Below, in pieces: positions 35,307-43,156 of a stretch of DNA of 47,576 bases (positions are counted from its first letter, which is position 1; each line of letters begins with the position of its first letter). The stretch covers positions 1-47,576 of the forward strand of contig NYTH01000024.1 in NCBI GenBank assembly GCA_002683405.1. Direction: 5' to 3'. The stretch is from Salinisphaeraceae bacterium. GTDB taxonomy: Bacteria > Pseudomonadota > Gammaproteobacteria > Nevskiales > Salinisphaeraceae. The notes below the pieces were generated by a model. That model did not search any database and was not told where the DNA came from. It saw nothing but the letters and a program-made list of their open reading frames with translations. Both the position numbers and the translations under genes were made by a program.

Positions 35307-36527
35307 ATGAACACGACGACCAGGGTTTTGCGCCGACCATGCGATCCGGCCTGGCCGGTATCGGTTGCCGCCCTGTTGTGTCTGGTGTTGGGGTCAAGCG
35401 TTGCCCGGGCCGACGAGCCGCCCGCCGCCGCAGCCGACGACGGCTGGCGCTACCAGGAATACATGGATAAGCCGCATCGCTGGATGTCGCGTCGCCTGGG
35501 TGACGTGTCACGGCAGATTGACGGCTTTTTCGGCACCGATGACCTTTACAACGAGGTCTCGGGGACCTACGGCGAAATCCGTCTGCGCAACCGCTTCACC
35601 GAGTTGCAGGAAGATGAACTGGATATCGACTTCCGGCTCAAGCTGCGGGTGCCCAACACCAAGCGCAAGCTCAAGCTGATCTTCGAAAGCGATACCGAAG
35701 AGCGCGAGACCGAGGCCGGCCAGCTGGGCAGCATCAGCGATTCCGTGGTCGGCGAGATCAATGAGGATGGCGAGAACAGAGGCGGACGCGATGGCCTGTC
35801 GGATATCTTCGCCGGCGTGCGGCAGGAGATCGTCAACCGGCTGGGGCTGAAGATCGACACCGACCTGGGCGTGAAGGTGCGCACGCCGCCGCGTCTGTTC
35901 GCGCGCGGCAAGCTGAGGCGGCTCTGGGAAGGTGATCGCTGGGCCGTGCGGTTCAAGGAAACCCCGTACTGGTTCAGCGGAGAGGGCTTTGGCAACAAGG
36001 CCGAGTTCGATTTCGACAGACGCCTGTCCTCGCGCTGGGCGGCTCGCGCCACGGTCTACAACAGCTGGGAAGAGGACGACGACGTGACGCGTCTGGTCAA
36101 CGCGCTGGGGCTGTACCGGCTGGCCAGCGCCCGGACGGGCATTTCCTTCGGCGTGGGTCATTACATGGACAACGAATTCAGCGCCTTTGCGACCAAGGCC
36201 TATTCCGCTTCATTCCGATGGCGCCGGCGGATGTACGAGCAATGGCTGTTCGTCGAGGCCGTGCCGCAGGTGGTCTGGGCCCGCTCGGAGGACTTCAAGG
36301 CCGATTACGGGTTTACGCTGGGTATCGAGGTGCTGTTCGGCGAGACCTATATCGACGACGTGATCGAGGATCTGCTTCCGCCCGACGCCGGTGAGGCGCG
36401 GGGCGGCGTGCTGGTGCAGCGTCGGCCCGACAGGGGCGCGGACCTGCAGCGTCTCGCCCGCCAGCTACCCGGCACGCATTGCGACGCCCACTGCCGCGCC
36501 GGGCAGATGGCCGGCCCCGATTTCTGA
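35307..36527 (+). CDS. Outer-membrane beta-barrel-like protein, unknown function
   Basis: This 406-residue protein has a Sec signal (VAALLCLVLGSSVARA) and alternating polar/hydrophobic strands over most of its length (GEIRLRNRF, LDIDFRLKLRVP, WAARATVYNSW, ISFGVGHYMD, YGFTLGIEVLFG), as in porin-like barrels. The C-terminal 45 residues are Pro/Arg-rich with two Cys and are not barrel-like. No named family is recognised. The frame upstream of 35307 is open but overlaps the divergent promoter region. Confidence 0.6.
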   Translation: MNTTTRVLRRPCDPAWPVSVAALLCLVLGSSVARADEPPAAAADDGWRYQEYMDKPHRWMSRRLGDVSRQIDGFFGTDDLYNEVSGTYGEIRLRNRFTELQEDELDIDFRLKLRVPNTKRKLKLIFESDTEERETEAGQLGSISDSVVGEINEDGENRGGRDGLSDIFAGVRQEIVNRLGLKIDTDLGVKVRTPPRLFARGKLRRLWEGDRWAVRFKETPYWFSGEGFGNKAEFDFDRRLSSRWAARATVYNSWEEDDDVTRLVNALGLYRLASARTGISFGVGHYMDNEFSAFATKAYSASFRWRRRMYEQWLFVEAVPQVVWARSEDFKADYGFTLGIEVLFGETYIDDVIEDLLPPDAGEARGGVLVQRRPDRGADLQRLARQLPGTHCDAHCRAGQMAGPDF

Positions 36528-36532
36528 GCCCG

Positions 36533-37138
36533 CTAGCGGGCGCCTGATTCGAGGTCCTGAAGATCGGCCGGGAGCGGCCGCTCGGGATACAGTCGCCGGA
36601 ACGCCAGGAACTCCCGTCTGGCCGCGTCTTCCAGCCCGGCCTGGCGCAGGTCGCGAATGCGTTTGATCCAGCTTGCGGCCGTGTCGGCCTGCGTTTTCTG
36701 CGCTGCGGATGGGGCCCCGGCGGCCGCAGGCGCTGCCGATCGAGCTTTCGCTGACGAACCGGCCTCGGGGGCGGGCGGGCGCGCGAAGGCAGGTGATTGT
36801 TCAAGCGACTCGCGACGCGGCGGCGCGGCGGCGGGTGTGGCCACATCGGCCGATTCGACCGCCGACGGCGCCGCTTCGAAGTCGTCGCCCATGGTCACGA
36901 TGGCCTCGTCTCGCAGCAGAGACAGCGTGGTCGTCAGCCCCAGCGCAATCACGGCCGCAGCGGCCACCGGCGTCACCCAGCGTGGCGGCCGCCGTCGATG
37001 CGCCCGCCGAGCCGCGTGCAGCACGAACTCGTCGGCCGAGGCGGGCGGTTCGGCATTGCGGTGAGCGCGGTAGGCGCGCGACAGCGGGCTGTCGCCGGCC
37101 AGGTACCGGTCCAGTTCGGTATCGTCAGTATCCGACAT
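36533..37138 (-). CDS. Single-span anti-sigma-like protein
   Basis: The 201-residue protein has a cytoplasmic N-terminus (LDRYLAGDSPLSRAYR), one membrane helix (WVTPVAAAAVIALGLTTTL) and a long Ala/Pro-rich periplasmic part ending in a helical RIRDLRQAGLEDAARREFLAF. It lacks the His-x3-Cys-x2-Cys zinc motif of ZAS anti-sigma factors and contains no Cys. Its start overlaps the sigma-factor gene by 14 bases, which is the main argument for an anti-sigma role. Confidence 0.65.
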   Translation of the reverse strand: MSDTDDTELDRYLAGDSPLSRAYRAHRNAEPPASADEFVLHAARRAHRRRPPRWVTPVAAAAVIALGLTTTLSLLRDEAIVTMGDDFEAAPSAVESADVATPAAAPPRRESLEQSPAFARPPAPEAGSSAKARSAAPAAAGAPSAAQKTQADTAASWIKRIRDLRQAGLEDAARREFLAFRRLYPERPLPADLQDLESGAR

Positions 37139-37754
37139 CGACGCGACCTCCGATCTCGTTACGTAGCTTCGCGAGCGCGTAGCGCAGCCGGCTTTTCACC
37201 GTTTCCCGCCCCACGCCAGTGATGTCCGCAATCTCGTCCAGGCTCAGGCCCCGCTCCTCGCGCAGGAGGATCGCCTCACGCTGCTCGAAAGGCAGCCGGC
37301 TGATGGCGGTCAGCAGCACGTCGGCGGATTGCTGCTGCGCCGCGCGGGCATCGGGGTGCTCGCGCACGGGGATGGCGGTATCGTCGGGCAGGTCCAGGAC
37401 CGGCTTGCGGCCGCGATGGTAATCGGCCAGATGGTTATGCGCGATTCTGTACATCCAGGTGGTGAACGCAGCCGTGGGCTGGTAGCGGTGACGGGCCTGA
37501 ATCAGCTTCAGCCAGACATCCTGGAACAGGTCGCGCGCCGCCGCCTCGCGCCCGCAGCCGCGGAGCATGTAGCGGTAGAGCGGCCCCTTGTGGCGCGCGT
37601 ACAGCGTCTCGAATGCCTGCAGGTCACCGCCAGCGTAAGCGGTCATGAGGGCTGCGTCGTCCGGCGTGTCGGGGCCGTGCCCGGATACATCGGCGCCGGT
37701 ACCGGGCAGCTCGTCCAGTACCGGCGCGATACGTTGTTTTCCGCGTTTGCTCAC
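37125..37754 (-). CDS. ECF-type RNA polymerase sigma factor
   Basis: This 209-residue protein has sigma region 2 (AFETLYARHKGPLYRYM, DLFQDVWLKLI, FTTWMYRIAHNHLADYHR) and region 4 (LPFEQREAILLREERGLSLDEIADITG, VKSRLRYALAKLR). The first 40 residues are a non-conserved extension. The GTG at 37754 is chosen because everything upstream to 37848 belongs to a palindromic element; the frame itself is open to a GTG at 37844. The overlapping downstream gene is a putative anti-sigma factor. Confidence 0.88.
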   Translation of the reverse strand: MSKRGKQRIAPVLDELPGTGADVSGHGPDTPDDAALMTAYAGGDLQAFETLYARHKGPLYRYMLRGCGREAAARDLFQDVWLKLIQARHRYQPTAAFTTWMYRIAHNHLADYHRGRKPVLDLPDDTAIPVREHPDARAAQQQSADVLLTAISRLPFEQREAILLREERGLSLDEIADITGVGRETVKSRLRYALAKLRNEIGGRVDVGY

Positions 37755-37758
37755 TCTG

Positions 37759-37848
37759 GGGCGTGTTACCAATAACCGCGATGCCGCGTTGCAGTACAAA
37801 ATTGTGCCAGGCAAGACGCGCGGCGCCTTGCTAATTGTTAACACGCCC
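37759..37848. mobile_element. 90-bp palindromic element between VWA and sigma genes
   Basis: GGGCGTGTTA at 37759-37768 is exactly inverted at 37839-37848, and similarity of the arms continues (CCAATAA versus ACAATTA). On the minus strand the right end encodes the last five residues and the TAG stop of the VWA gene. No target duplication is obvious. Its size and palindromic form suggest a MITE or extragenic repeat, but only one copy is in the window. Confidence 0.55.
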
Positions 37849-39555
37849 TTGAGGAACAGTGTCCGATCGGGCGGTGGTTGTCAGGCTCTCGGCCAGCTTG
37901 ACCAGCTGCAGGAATTCGCCGCGGCGGCCGTCGGGGTCATCTCCCCGGGCCGCCTGCGCCAGCTGCAGCACATCGGCATGAGTATACCCCTCCGTGTGGC
38001 GACCGCCGCGCAGAATTTGCCCGAATGCGGCAACGGCCGCGGCAAAGCGCAGGGCGTCCGGCGCCTGGTCCAGCGCACGAATCTCGCGACGCAGCAGCGG
38101 CTGCTCGATCAGCTCGCTGCGGCTGCGACCCGCCGGCTTGTAGCGCAGTCGCAGAAACGCCAGTTCCGCCGGATTGCCCGTCGCCGATGCCGCGCTGCCG
38201 TAGCGAAGCGCATCCATGCGCTCGGCCTGATCACCGACCAGGGCCACTTCGTAAAGCGCGGTCACCGAATGGCCGGCCCCGATCTCGCCCGCATCCACAT
38301 TGTCGTTGTTGAAATCCTCGCGCCGCAGCGCGCGGTTCTCGTAGCCGATCAGCCGGTACTCGCTGACGGCGGCTGGGTTGAACTCGATCTGGATCTTCAC
38401 GTCGCTGGCGATGGTGTGCAGCGTGGCGGCGCGGTTGTCCACCAGCACCCGGCGCGCTTCGGACAGGTTGTCGATATAGGCGTGGTTGCCGTTGCCGTGG
38501 TTGGATAACTGCTCGACCAGATGATCGTTGTAGTTGCCGCTGCCGAAACCGAGCGTCGTCAGCGCCACGCCGGAAGCCCGCTTGCGTTCGACCAGGTCCA
38601 GCAGCGCGCGGAAATCCGTGGTGCCGACATTGAAATCGCCGTCCGAGGCGAGCAGCACGCGGTTGACGCCCTGCTCGATGAATCCCTGCTCGGCCAGCGC
38701 ATAGGCCAGCCGAATGCCGGCGCCACCGTTGGTGGACCCGCCGGCGGAGAGGTTGTCGATGGCGCGGTTGATGGTTGCCCGCTGGTCACCGGGGGTCGGT
38801 TCCAGCACGGCTCCGGCCGCGCCGGCATACACCACGATCGACACCCGGTCGCGGGCGTCGAGCTCGCTGACCAGCAGTTTCATGGCGGACTGCAGCAGCG
38901 GCAACTTGTCCGGCGCATTCATCGAGCCGGAAACGTCGATCAGGAACACCAGATTGGCGGGCGGTATCGGCCCCGCCGGTCGCCAGCCCTGAATGCCGAC
39001 TTGCAGCAGGTGCGTGCGGCTGTTCCAGGGCGTGGGCGCGATGGCCGTGTGCAGGCCGAAGGGGCGGTTTTCCTCCCGCGGCGCCTCGTATTGGTAGTCG
39101 AAGTAATTGATCATCTCTTCCACGCGCACGGCGTCCCGGCGGGGCAGTTGGCCCTGATTGAGAAGCCGCCGCACGTTGGCATAGGCGCCCGTGTCGACGT
39201 CGACGCTGAAGGTGGACACCGGGTGTTCCGCCGCGCGGCGCAGAGGATTGTCGTCAAACGCCGCGTAGCGCTCGCGATCCACCTGCGCGACCGGGGGCGG
39301 CAGCAGCAGCGCGCGCCGGGTGCTCGAGACCGCAGCGCCGGCGTCCGCGGCTACGGATTCGGCCATTTCCGGCCTGGCCAGCTTCCGCGCCACGAGCGAT
39401 GGCGACGCCGGCGACGATGGTCCGGTCTGGCTGCTGTTGTTCTCGGGCGGTGGCGTGCTGTGCTGCGGCGGTTCGGGGGCGCTGCTGCAGCCGCTGATCA
39501 GCGTGCAGGCGGCCAGACCGGCCAGAAGCGTCCGGCGGCAGGATGAAGTGAGCAT
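37831..39555 (-). CDS. VWA-domain lipoprotein (YfbK-like)
   Basis: The 574-residue lipoprotein has lipobox Cys23 (TLISGC) and a Pro/Ser-rich linker. A vWF-A N-terminal domain (FSVDVDTGAYANVRRLL, MINYFDYQY) is followed by a VWA domain with MIDAS DVSGSM, a Thr site in STNGGAG and LLASDGDFN. The C-terminal DUF3520 region (LRLRYKP) completes the YfbK architecture. VWA domains bind partners through a metal site; the role of YfbK proteins is unknown. GAGGA precedes the ATG at 39555. The last five residues come from the 90-bp palindromic element. Confidence 0.88.
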   Translation of the reverse strand: MLTSSCRRTLLAGLAACTLISGCSSAPEPPQHSTPPPENNSSQTGPSSPASPSLVARKLARPEMAESVAADAGAAVSSTRRALLLPPPVAQVDRERYAAFDDNPLRRAAEHPVSTFSVDVDTGAYANVRRLLNQGQLPRRDAVRVEEMINYFDYQYEAPREENRPFGLHTAIAPTPWNSRTHLLQVGIQGWRPAGPIPPANLVFLIDVSGSMNAPDKLPLLQSAMKLLVSELDARDRVSIVVYAGAAGAVLEPTPGDQRATINRAIDNLSAGGSTNGGAGIRLAYALAEQGFIEQGVNRVLLASDGDFNVGTTDFRALLDLVERKRASGVALTTLGFGSGNYNDHLVEQLSNHGNGNHAYIDNLSEARRVLVDNRAATLHTIASDVKIQIEFNPAAVSEYRLIGYENRALRREDFNNDNVDAGEIGAGHSVTALYEVALVGDQAERMDALRYGSAASATGNPAELAFLRLRYKPAGRSRSELIEQPLLRREIRALDQAPDALRFAAAVAAFGQILRGGRHTEGYTHADVLQLAQAARGDDPDGRRGEFLQLVKLAESLTTTARSDTVPQGRVNN

Positions 39556-39657
39556 GATCGATCCTCGATGGCGGGTTTCGAGGCTATAAACGACCGATCG
39601 CCGCAAACGGGGTTAGGACTGCCGAAAAAATAATCGGCGCGCTGTGGTCGCTGGCGG

Positions 39658-39822
39658 CTAGTGTAGTGCGCCACACTGTCTGGCACTTATACCGGCCCCC
39701 TTTTCCGCCATGCGGCGTTGCACCTGCTCGCCATAGCTACGGCTATGACTCGTCGGCGCGCCTTGCCTGACGAAAAATGGAACTCGGTCTAATGCGCCAT
39801 CAAATGTGACGCACTACACTAG
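39658..39822. mobile_element. MITE-like palindromic element, copy 2, with CTAG duplications
   Basis: The element (39662-39818, 157 bases) is flanked by CTAG at 39658-39661 and 39819-39822. It is in the same orientation as copy 1 and differs from it at seven positions (about 95% identity), with no indel. The right CTAG forms the TAG stop of pyk; the left one lies upstream of the VWA gene. Both copies share the left flank GGCGG before CTAG. Confidence 0.85.
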
Positions 39823-41246
39823 AGCTCGCCGACGGTCGCGATTTTCATGGCGTTGGTACCGCCCGGGCCGCGGTAATCCCCCTTGGTGATCAGCACTCGA
39901 TCCCCGTCCTTCAACAGCCCCAGTTCCTTGAGCTTCTGGAGCGCCTCGCGCATGGGCAGTATGCCCAGCAGTTCGGTGGGGATGAAATGGACGGGGTACA
40001 CGCCTCGGCACATGGCCAGATAATTACAGCTGCGCTGATACTGCGTCATCGCGTAGATCGGAACGCGGGTATCCTGGCGTGACATCAGCAGCGCCGTCGT
40101 ACCCGATTCGGTGAGCGAAACGATGGCGTCGGCCCCCATATGGCTGGCGGTATACATGGTGGCCATGGCGATGGCTTCATCGGTCTTGCGGAAGTGGCGA
40201 TCCATGCCGGTGATCATGCGGGGCGCCGTGGTGCCGCGTTCCGCGCCCACGCAGATGCGGCTCATGGCCTGCACGGTCTTGATCGGATGGGCCCCAACGG
40301 CGGTTTCGGCCGACAGCATGACCGCGTCGGTGCCGTCTAGCACGGCGTTGGCCACGTCGAGCACCTCGGCGCGGGTCGGGATCGGCTCACTGATCATGGA
40401 CTCCATCATCTGGGTGGCCGTGATCACCATGCGGTTGCCCTCGCGCGCGGCGGAAATGATGCGCTTCTGCTCACCGGGCAGCTCGGCATCGCCGATCTCC
40501 ACGCCCAGATCGCCGCGGGCCACCATGACCACGTCGGATGCCTCGATGATGTTGTCCAGGTCCTCCACCGCCTCGGCCCGCTCCACCTTGGCCACCAGCC
40601 GGGCATCGCAGCCGCTTTGCCGGGCAAATCGTCGCGCGGCCTGCATGTCGCGGGCACTGCGCGGAAACGACACCGCGAGAAAGTCGAGCTGCTCCTCGGC
40701 CGCAAACCGGATGTCGTCGTAGTCCTTCTCGGTCAGGCCCGCGGCCGACAGCCCACCGCCTCGAAGATTGAGCCCCTGGCGACTGTCGAGTTGGCCACCA
40801 ATCATGACCTCGCAGCGAACCTTGCGCCCCTCCACGGCGACCACCTGCATCGCGATGGCGCCATCGCTGAGCATGAGCACCTGGCCGTTGCGCACGTCAT
40901 CCGGCAGTTCGGGGTAGCTCACGGCCACGCCGTGCTCATCGCCGGCGTCGGGGTCCTGATCAACGTCCAGCGTAAAGCGCTGGCCTTCCTTCAGCGTCAC
41001 CGAGCCCGAGCGGAATTTCTCGATGCGTATCTTCGGGCCCTGCAGGTCGCCCAGGATGCCGAGCGTGATGCCTTCGGCCCGGGCCGATTCCCGGGCCAGG
41101 CGGATGCGCTGGCGGTGCTGCGATGCATCGCCGTGTGAAAAATTCACCCGGACAATGTTTACGCCGGCCTGAAGTATGCGGCGCATGACGTGCTCGCTGT
41201 CCGTCGAGGGGCCGAGCGTGGCGATGATCTTCGTTTTTCTCTGCAC
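39819..41246 (-). CDS. pyk: Pyruvate kinase
   Basis: This 475-residue protein has the full pyruvate kinase core: KIIATLGPSTD, VRVNFSHGD, LGDLQGPKIRI, AKVERAEAVEDL (catalytic Lys), MVARGDLGVEI, TATQMMESMI and DGTDAVMLSAETAVG. It transfers phosphate from PEP to ADP, the last step of glycolysis. The start is a GTG at 41246, placing KTKIIATLGP where the family has it. The TAG stop lies in the border CTAG of the palindromic element. Confidence 0.96.
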   Translation of the reverse strand: MQRKTKIIATLGPSTDSEHVMRRILQAGVNIVRVNFSHGDASQHRQRIRLARESARAEGITLGILGDLQGPKIRIEKFRSGSVTLKEGQRFTLDVDQDPDAGDEHGVAVSYPELPDDVRNGQVLMLSDGAIAMQVVAVEGRKVRCEVMIGGQLDSRQGLNLRGGGLSAAGLTEKDYDDIRFAAEEQLDFLAVSFPRSARDMQAARRFARQSGCDARLVAKVERAEAVEDLDNIIEASDVVMVARGDLGVEIGDAELPGEQKRIISAAREGNRMVITATQMMESMISEPIPTRAEVLDVANAVLDGTDAVMLSAETAVGAHPIKTVQAMSRICVGAERGTTAPRMITGMDRHFRKTDEAIAMATMYTASHMGADAIVSLTESGTTALLMSRQDTRVPIYAMTQYQRSCNYLAMCRGVYPVHFIPTELLGILPMREALQKLKELGLLKDGDRVLITKGDYRGPGGTNAMKIATVGEL

Positions 41247-41306
41247 CTTGCCGTATCCGCTTCAGATGGGTGTTCATCCGGACAGCGTGGGCCGACCGAA
41301 CGCGCG

Positions 41307-42713
41307 CTACCAGTAGAAAAGCACCTGCTTGGAGCGGCCCTGAGGGATTTGGATCTCCTGGCGCTTTTCCACGCCGTTATGGCTGCCGACAATGGCGTAG
41401 TTGCCGGCCGGAACCCGGGCGTAGACCAGCGGCCCCGCCTGATCGATGCGCATCAGTGAGCCCTGTTCGCCGATGACATTCAGGCTGACGTCGCTCAGAT
41501 AGGCCCCGTCGTATTGCGCGGCGGTGATGTGCAGGTTGTAGCGGGACGCCACCTCGCGCATGGCCTGCTGCTCGGCATTGCCGGCGCCGCCACTGAGGTA
41601 TTCGATACCGTTGGCGCGACGTGTTTCCGGCAGCCGGGCCGACGCTGCGGCGGCGGTCGATCGCGACTGCCCGCCGGTCACGCCGGTTTCCACGGGCAGG
41701 CCGACCTGAGCGGTGTAGCCGCGCGTGGTCGCCGGCTGACTGGCGCCGCTGACGTTGGTCCGCACAGCGGCGTCGGCCGACTCGCCGGTGGCTGCCCAGG
41801 TGAAGGTGATGTGCTTGATCTCGTTTTCGTAGATGCGAATCCGAGAGCGCTGCGAGCGGCCGAAATCACGCACCGCCACGCGGTACACCCCGGGCGGCAG
41901 ATTCACGTACAGCCACGGTCCGGCCGCGGTGCCGCGCAGGTATTCGTTGCCCACGGCATCCGTGATGATGACGGGCACGTCCAGCACCAGGCTGTCGTCG
42001 GTACGCTCCATCCGGATGCGCAGGTTGTAGCGATCGGCGAGGGCCTGCATTTCGGCTTTCTGCTCGCCGCTCACGCCGCCGCTGAGATACGCCACGCCGG
42101 GCGCGTAATCCATGGCGGGCATTTCGACGGTGCCGGCGCGTTGGGCTGGTCGGGTACCCGGGTCATTTCGCGGAATGGATGCCGACGCCGGCGCCGGATC
42201 GGGCGAGGCCGGCGGGGGCGACGGCAGGACCCGCAGACCCGTGGTGGTCGAAGCGCCGGAGGCTGCGCCGGACGCCGGCGCGGCGTTCAGGCGGGCGTCT
42301 GCCTGCCAGCGGAAGGTGTGCGCCATCTGCTGGCTGTCGGTGAGGTTGAGTGTGCGGGTCTGCACGTTGCCTTCATGACTGGCCTCGACCGTATAGGCGC
42401 CCGGCTTCAGATCGGCGTAGAACACGGGGCCGTCGCTGGTGGCCTCCAGAATGGTGTAGCCCTGCGGCACGCGCACCCGCACGGTGGCAGGGGCGATGAA
42501 TGCGCCGTCGGTGTCGGTAAAGGTGAGCTTGAGATTGAAGCCCTGTGCGGCGCTGGCCAGGGCCTGCATATCGGCCTGGCCCACACCGCCGCTGACGTAG
42601 GCGATGCCGTTTTTCTTCTGGACGACCGGCTCGGCTGACGCGGGGGCGAGGGCGGCAGCAGCCAGCAGGCCGGCGACGCACAGGCTGCGAAGGGTTTGAT
42701 TGGATCGGCACAT
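41307..42713 (-). CDS. Secreted protein with three carboxypeptidase-regulatory-like repeats
   Basis: The 468-residue protein has a Sec signal (LLAAAALAPASA) and three copies of one domain of about 100 residues. Each begins (N/P)G(I/V)xY(V/L)SGG, has an Ala-Gln-rich helix and (Y/F)NL(R/H/K), passes through a (L/A)xxDV-x-V strand and GPxxYxxxPxGxY, and ends with a Phe-x-Trp/Tyr-Trp strand. Pro/Ala/Ser-rich linkers separate them. Single-domain relatives of about 150 residues exist in Betaproteobacteria and are of unknown function. GGAGG lies 11 bases before the ATG at 42713. Confidence 0.7.
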   Translation of the reverse strand: MCRSNQTLRSLCVAGLLAAAALAPASAEPVVQKKNGIAYVSGGVGQADMQALASAAQGFNLKLTFTDTDGAFIAPATVRVRVPQGYTILEATSDGPVFYADLKPGAYTVEASHEGNVQTRTLNLTDSQQMAHTFRWQADARLNAAPASGAASGASTTTGLRVLPSPPPASPDPAPASASIPRNDPGTRPAQRAGTVEMPAMDYAPGVAYLSGGVSGEQKAEMQALADRYNLRIRMERTDDSLVLDVPVIITDAVGNEYLRGTAAGPWLYVNLPPGVYRVAVRDFGRSQRSRIRIYENEIKHITFTWAATGESADAAVRTNVSGASQPATTRGYTAQVGLPVETGVTGGQSRSTAAAASARLPETRRANGIEYLSGGAGNAEQQAMREVASRYNLHITAAQYDGAYLSDVSLNVIGEQGSLMRIDQAGPLVYARVPAGNYAIVGSHNGVEKRQEIQIPQGRSKQVLFYW

Positions 42714-43156
42714 GTCTGACATAGCCTCCAGCAATGTTTGGATTGGTGCCGGCATCATAACGCGCGTCCCGGCCGGCGGCCGTCCGCAAAAGCCCGTGGG
42801 CGGATGGCGTCCGCGAAAATGTCAGCAAGAGCCGTGCCGGTGGCGGCGTCGGGATAGCCGGGCCGGGGGCGTATGGGCCTGGAAAAATTCCCAGCGAAAT
42901 CCGAATTGGAAGCGGTAGCTGGCCGGGGTCTTCCGATTATCCGACGAACGGTCGATATCGGCGCGGCTTTGTAAGAACGTTCGGCCGATTCTCGTGCTAG
43001 GTTCTGAGGGACGGACTGAAAAAAAGTAATTAGTTCTGTATGGCCGGTGACTTGCGGTGCGCTCCGTGCACAGCGCCAGCAGCGGCAACATTCGGAGGAG
43101 GCCGGTAGAGCAGTCCGCTACGGGCCGGAATCAATACCGTACGGGGTCCTCTCAGC
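42714..43156. other. Divergent intergenic region upstream of zorA
   Basis: The 443 bases separate the three-repeat protein (minus) from zorA (plus). An eight-base palindrome GAACGTTC at 42975-42982, an A-run at about 43019-43026 and a strong GGAGGAGG at about 43094, not followed by a start codon within range, are the only notable signals. No promoter is convincing, and the ATG of zorA has no good Shine-Dalgarno sequence. Confidence 0.4.

Noticed and set aside
37755-37844. Upstream GTG start giving a 239-residue sigma factor
   Set aside because: The added residues are encoded by the 90-bp palindromic element and are not sigma-like.
34180-39822. Composite transposon formed by the two palindromic copies
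   Set aside because: The copies are in direct orientation, non-coding, each with its own CTAG pair, and ordinary housekeeping genes lie between them; no transposase is present.
42975-42982. GAACGTTC palindrome as a LexA or other known operator of zorA
   Set aside because: It does not match the LexA box and is too short to assign to a regulator.
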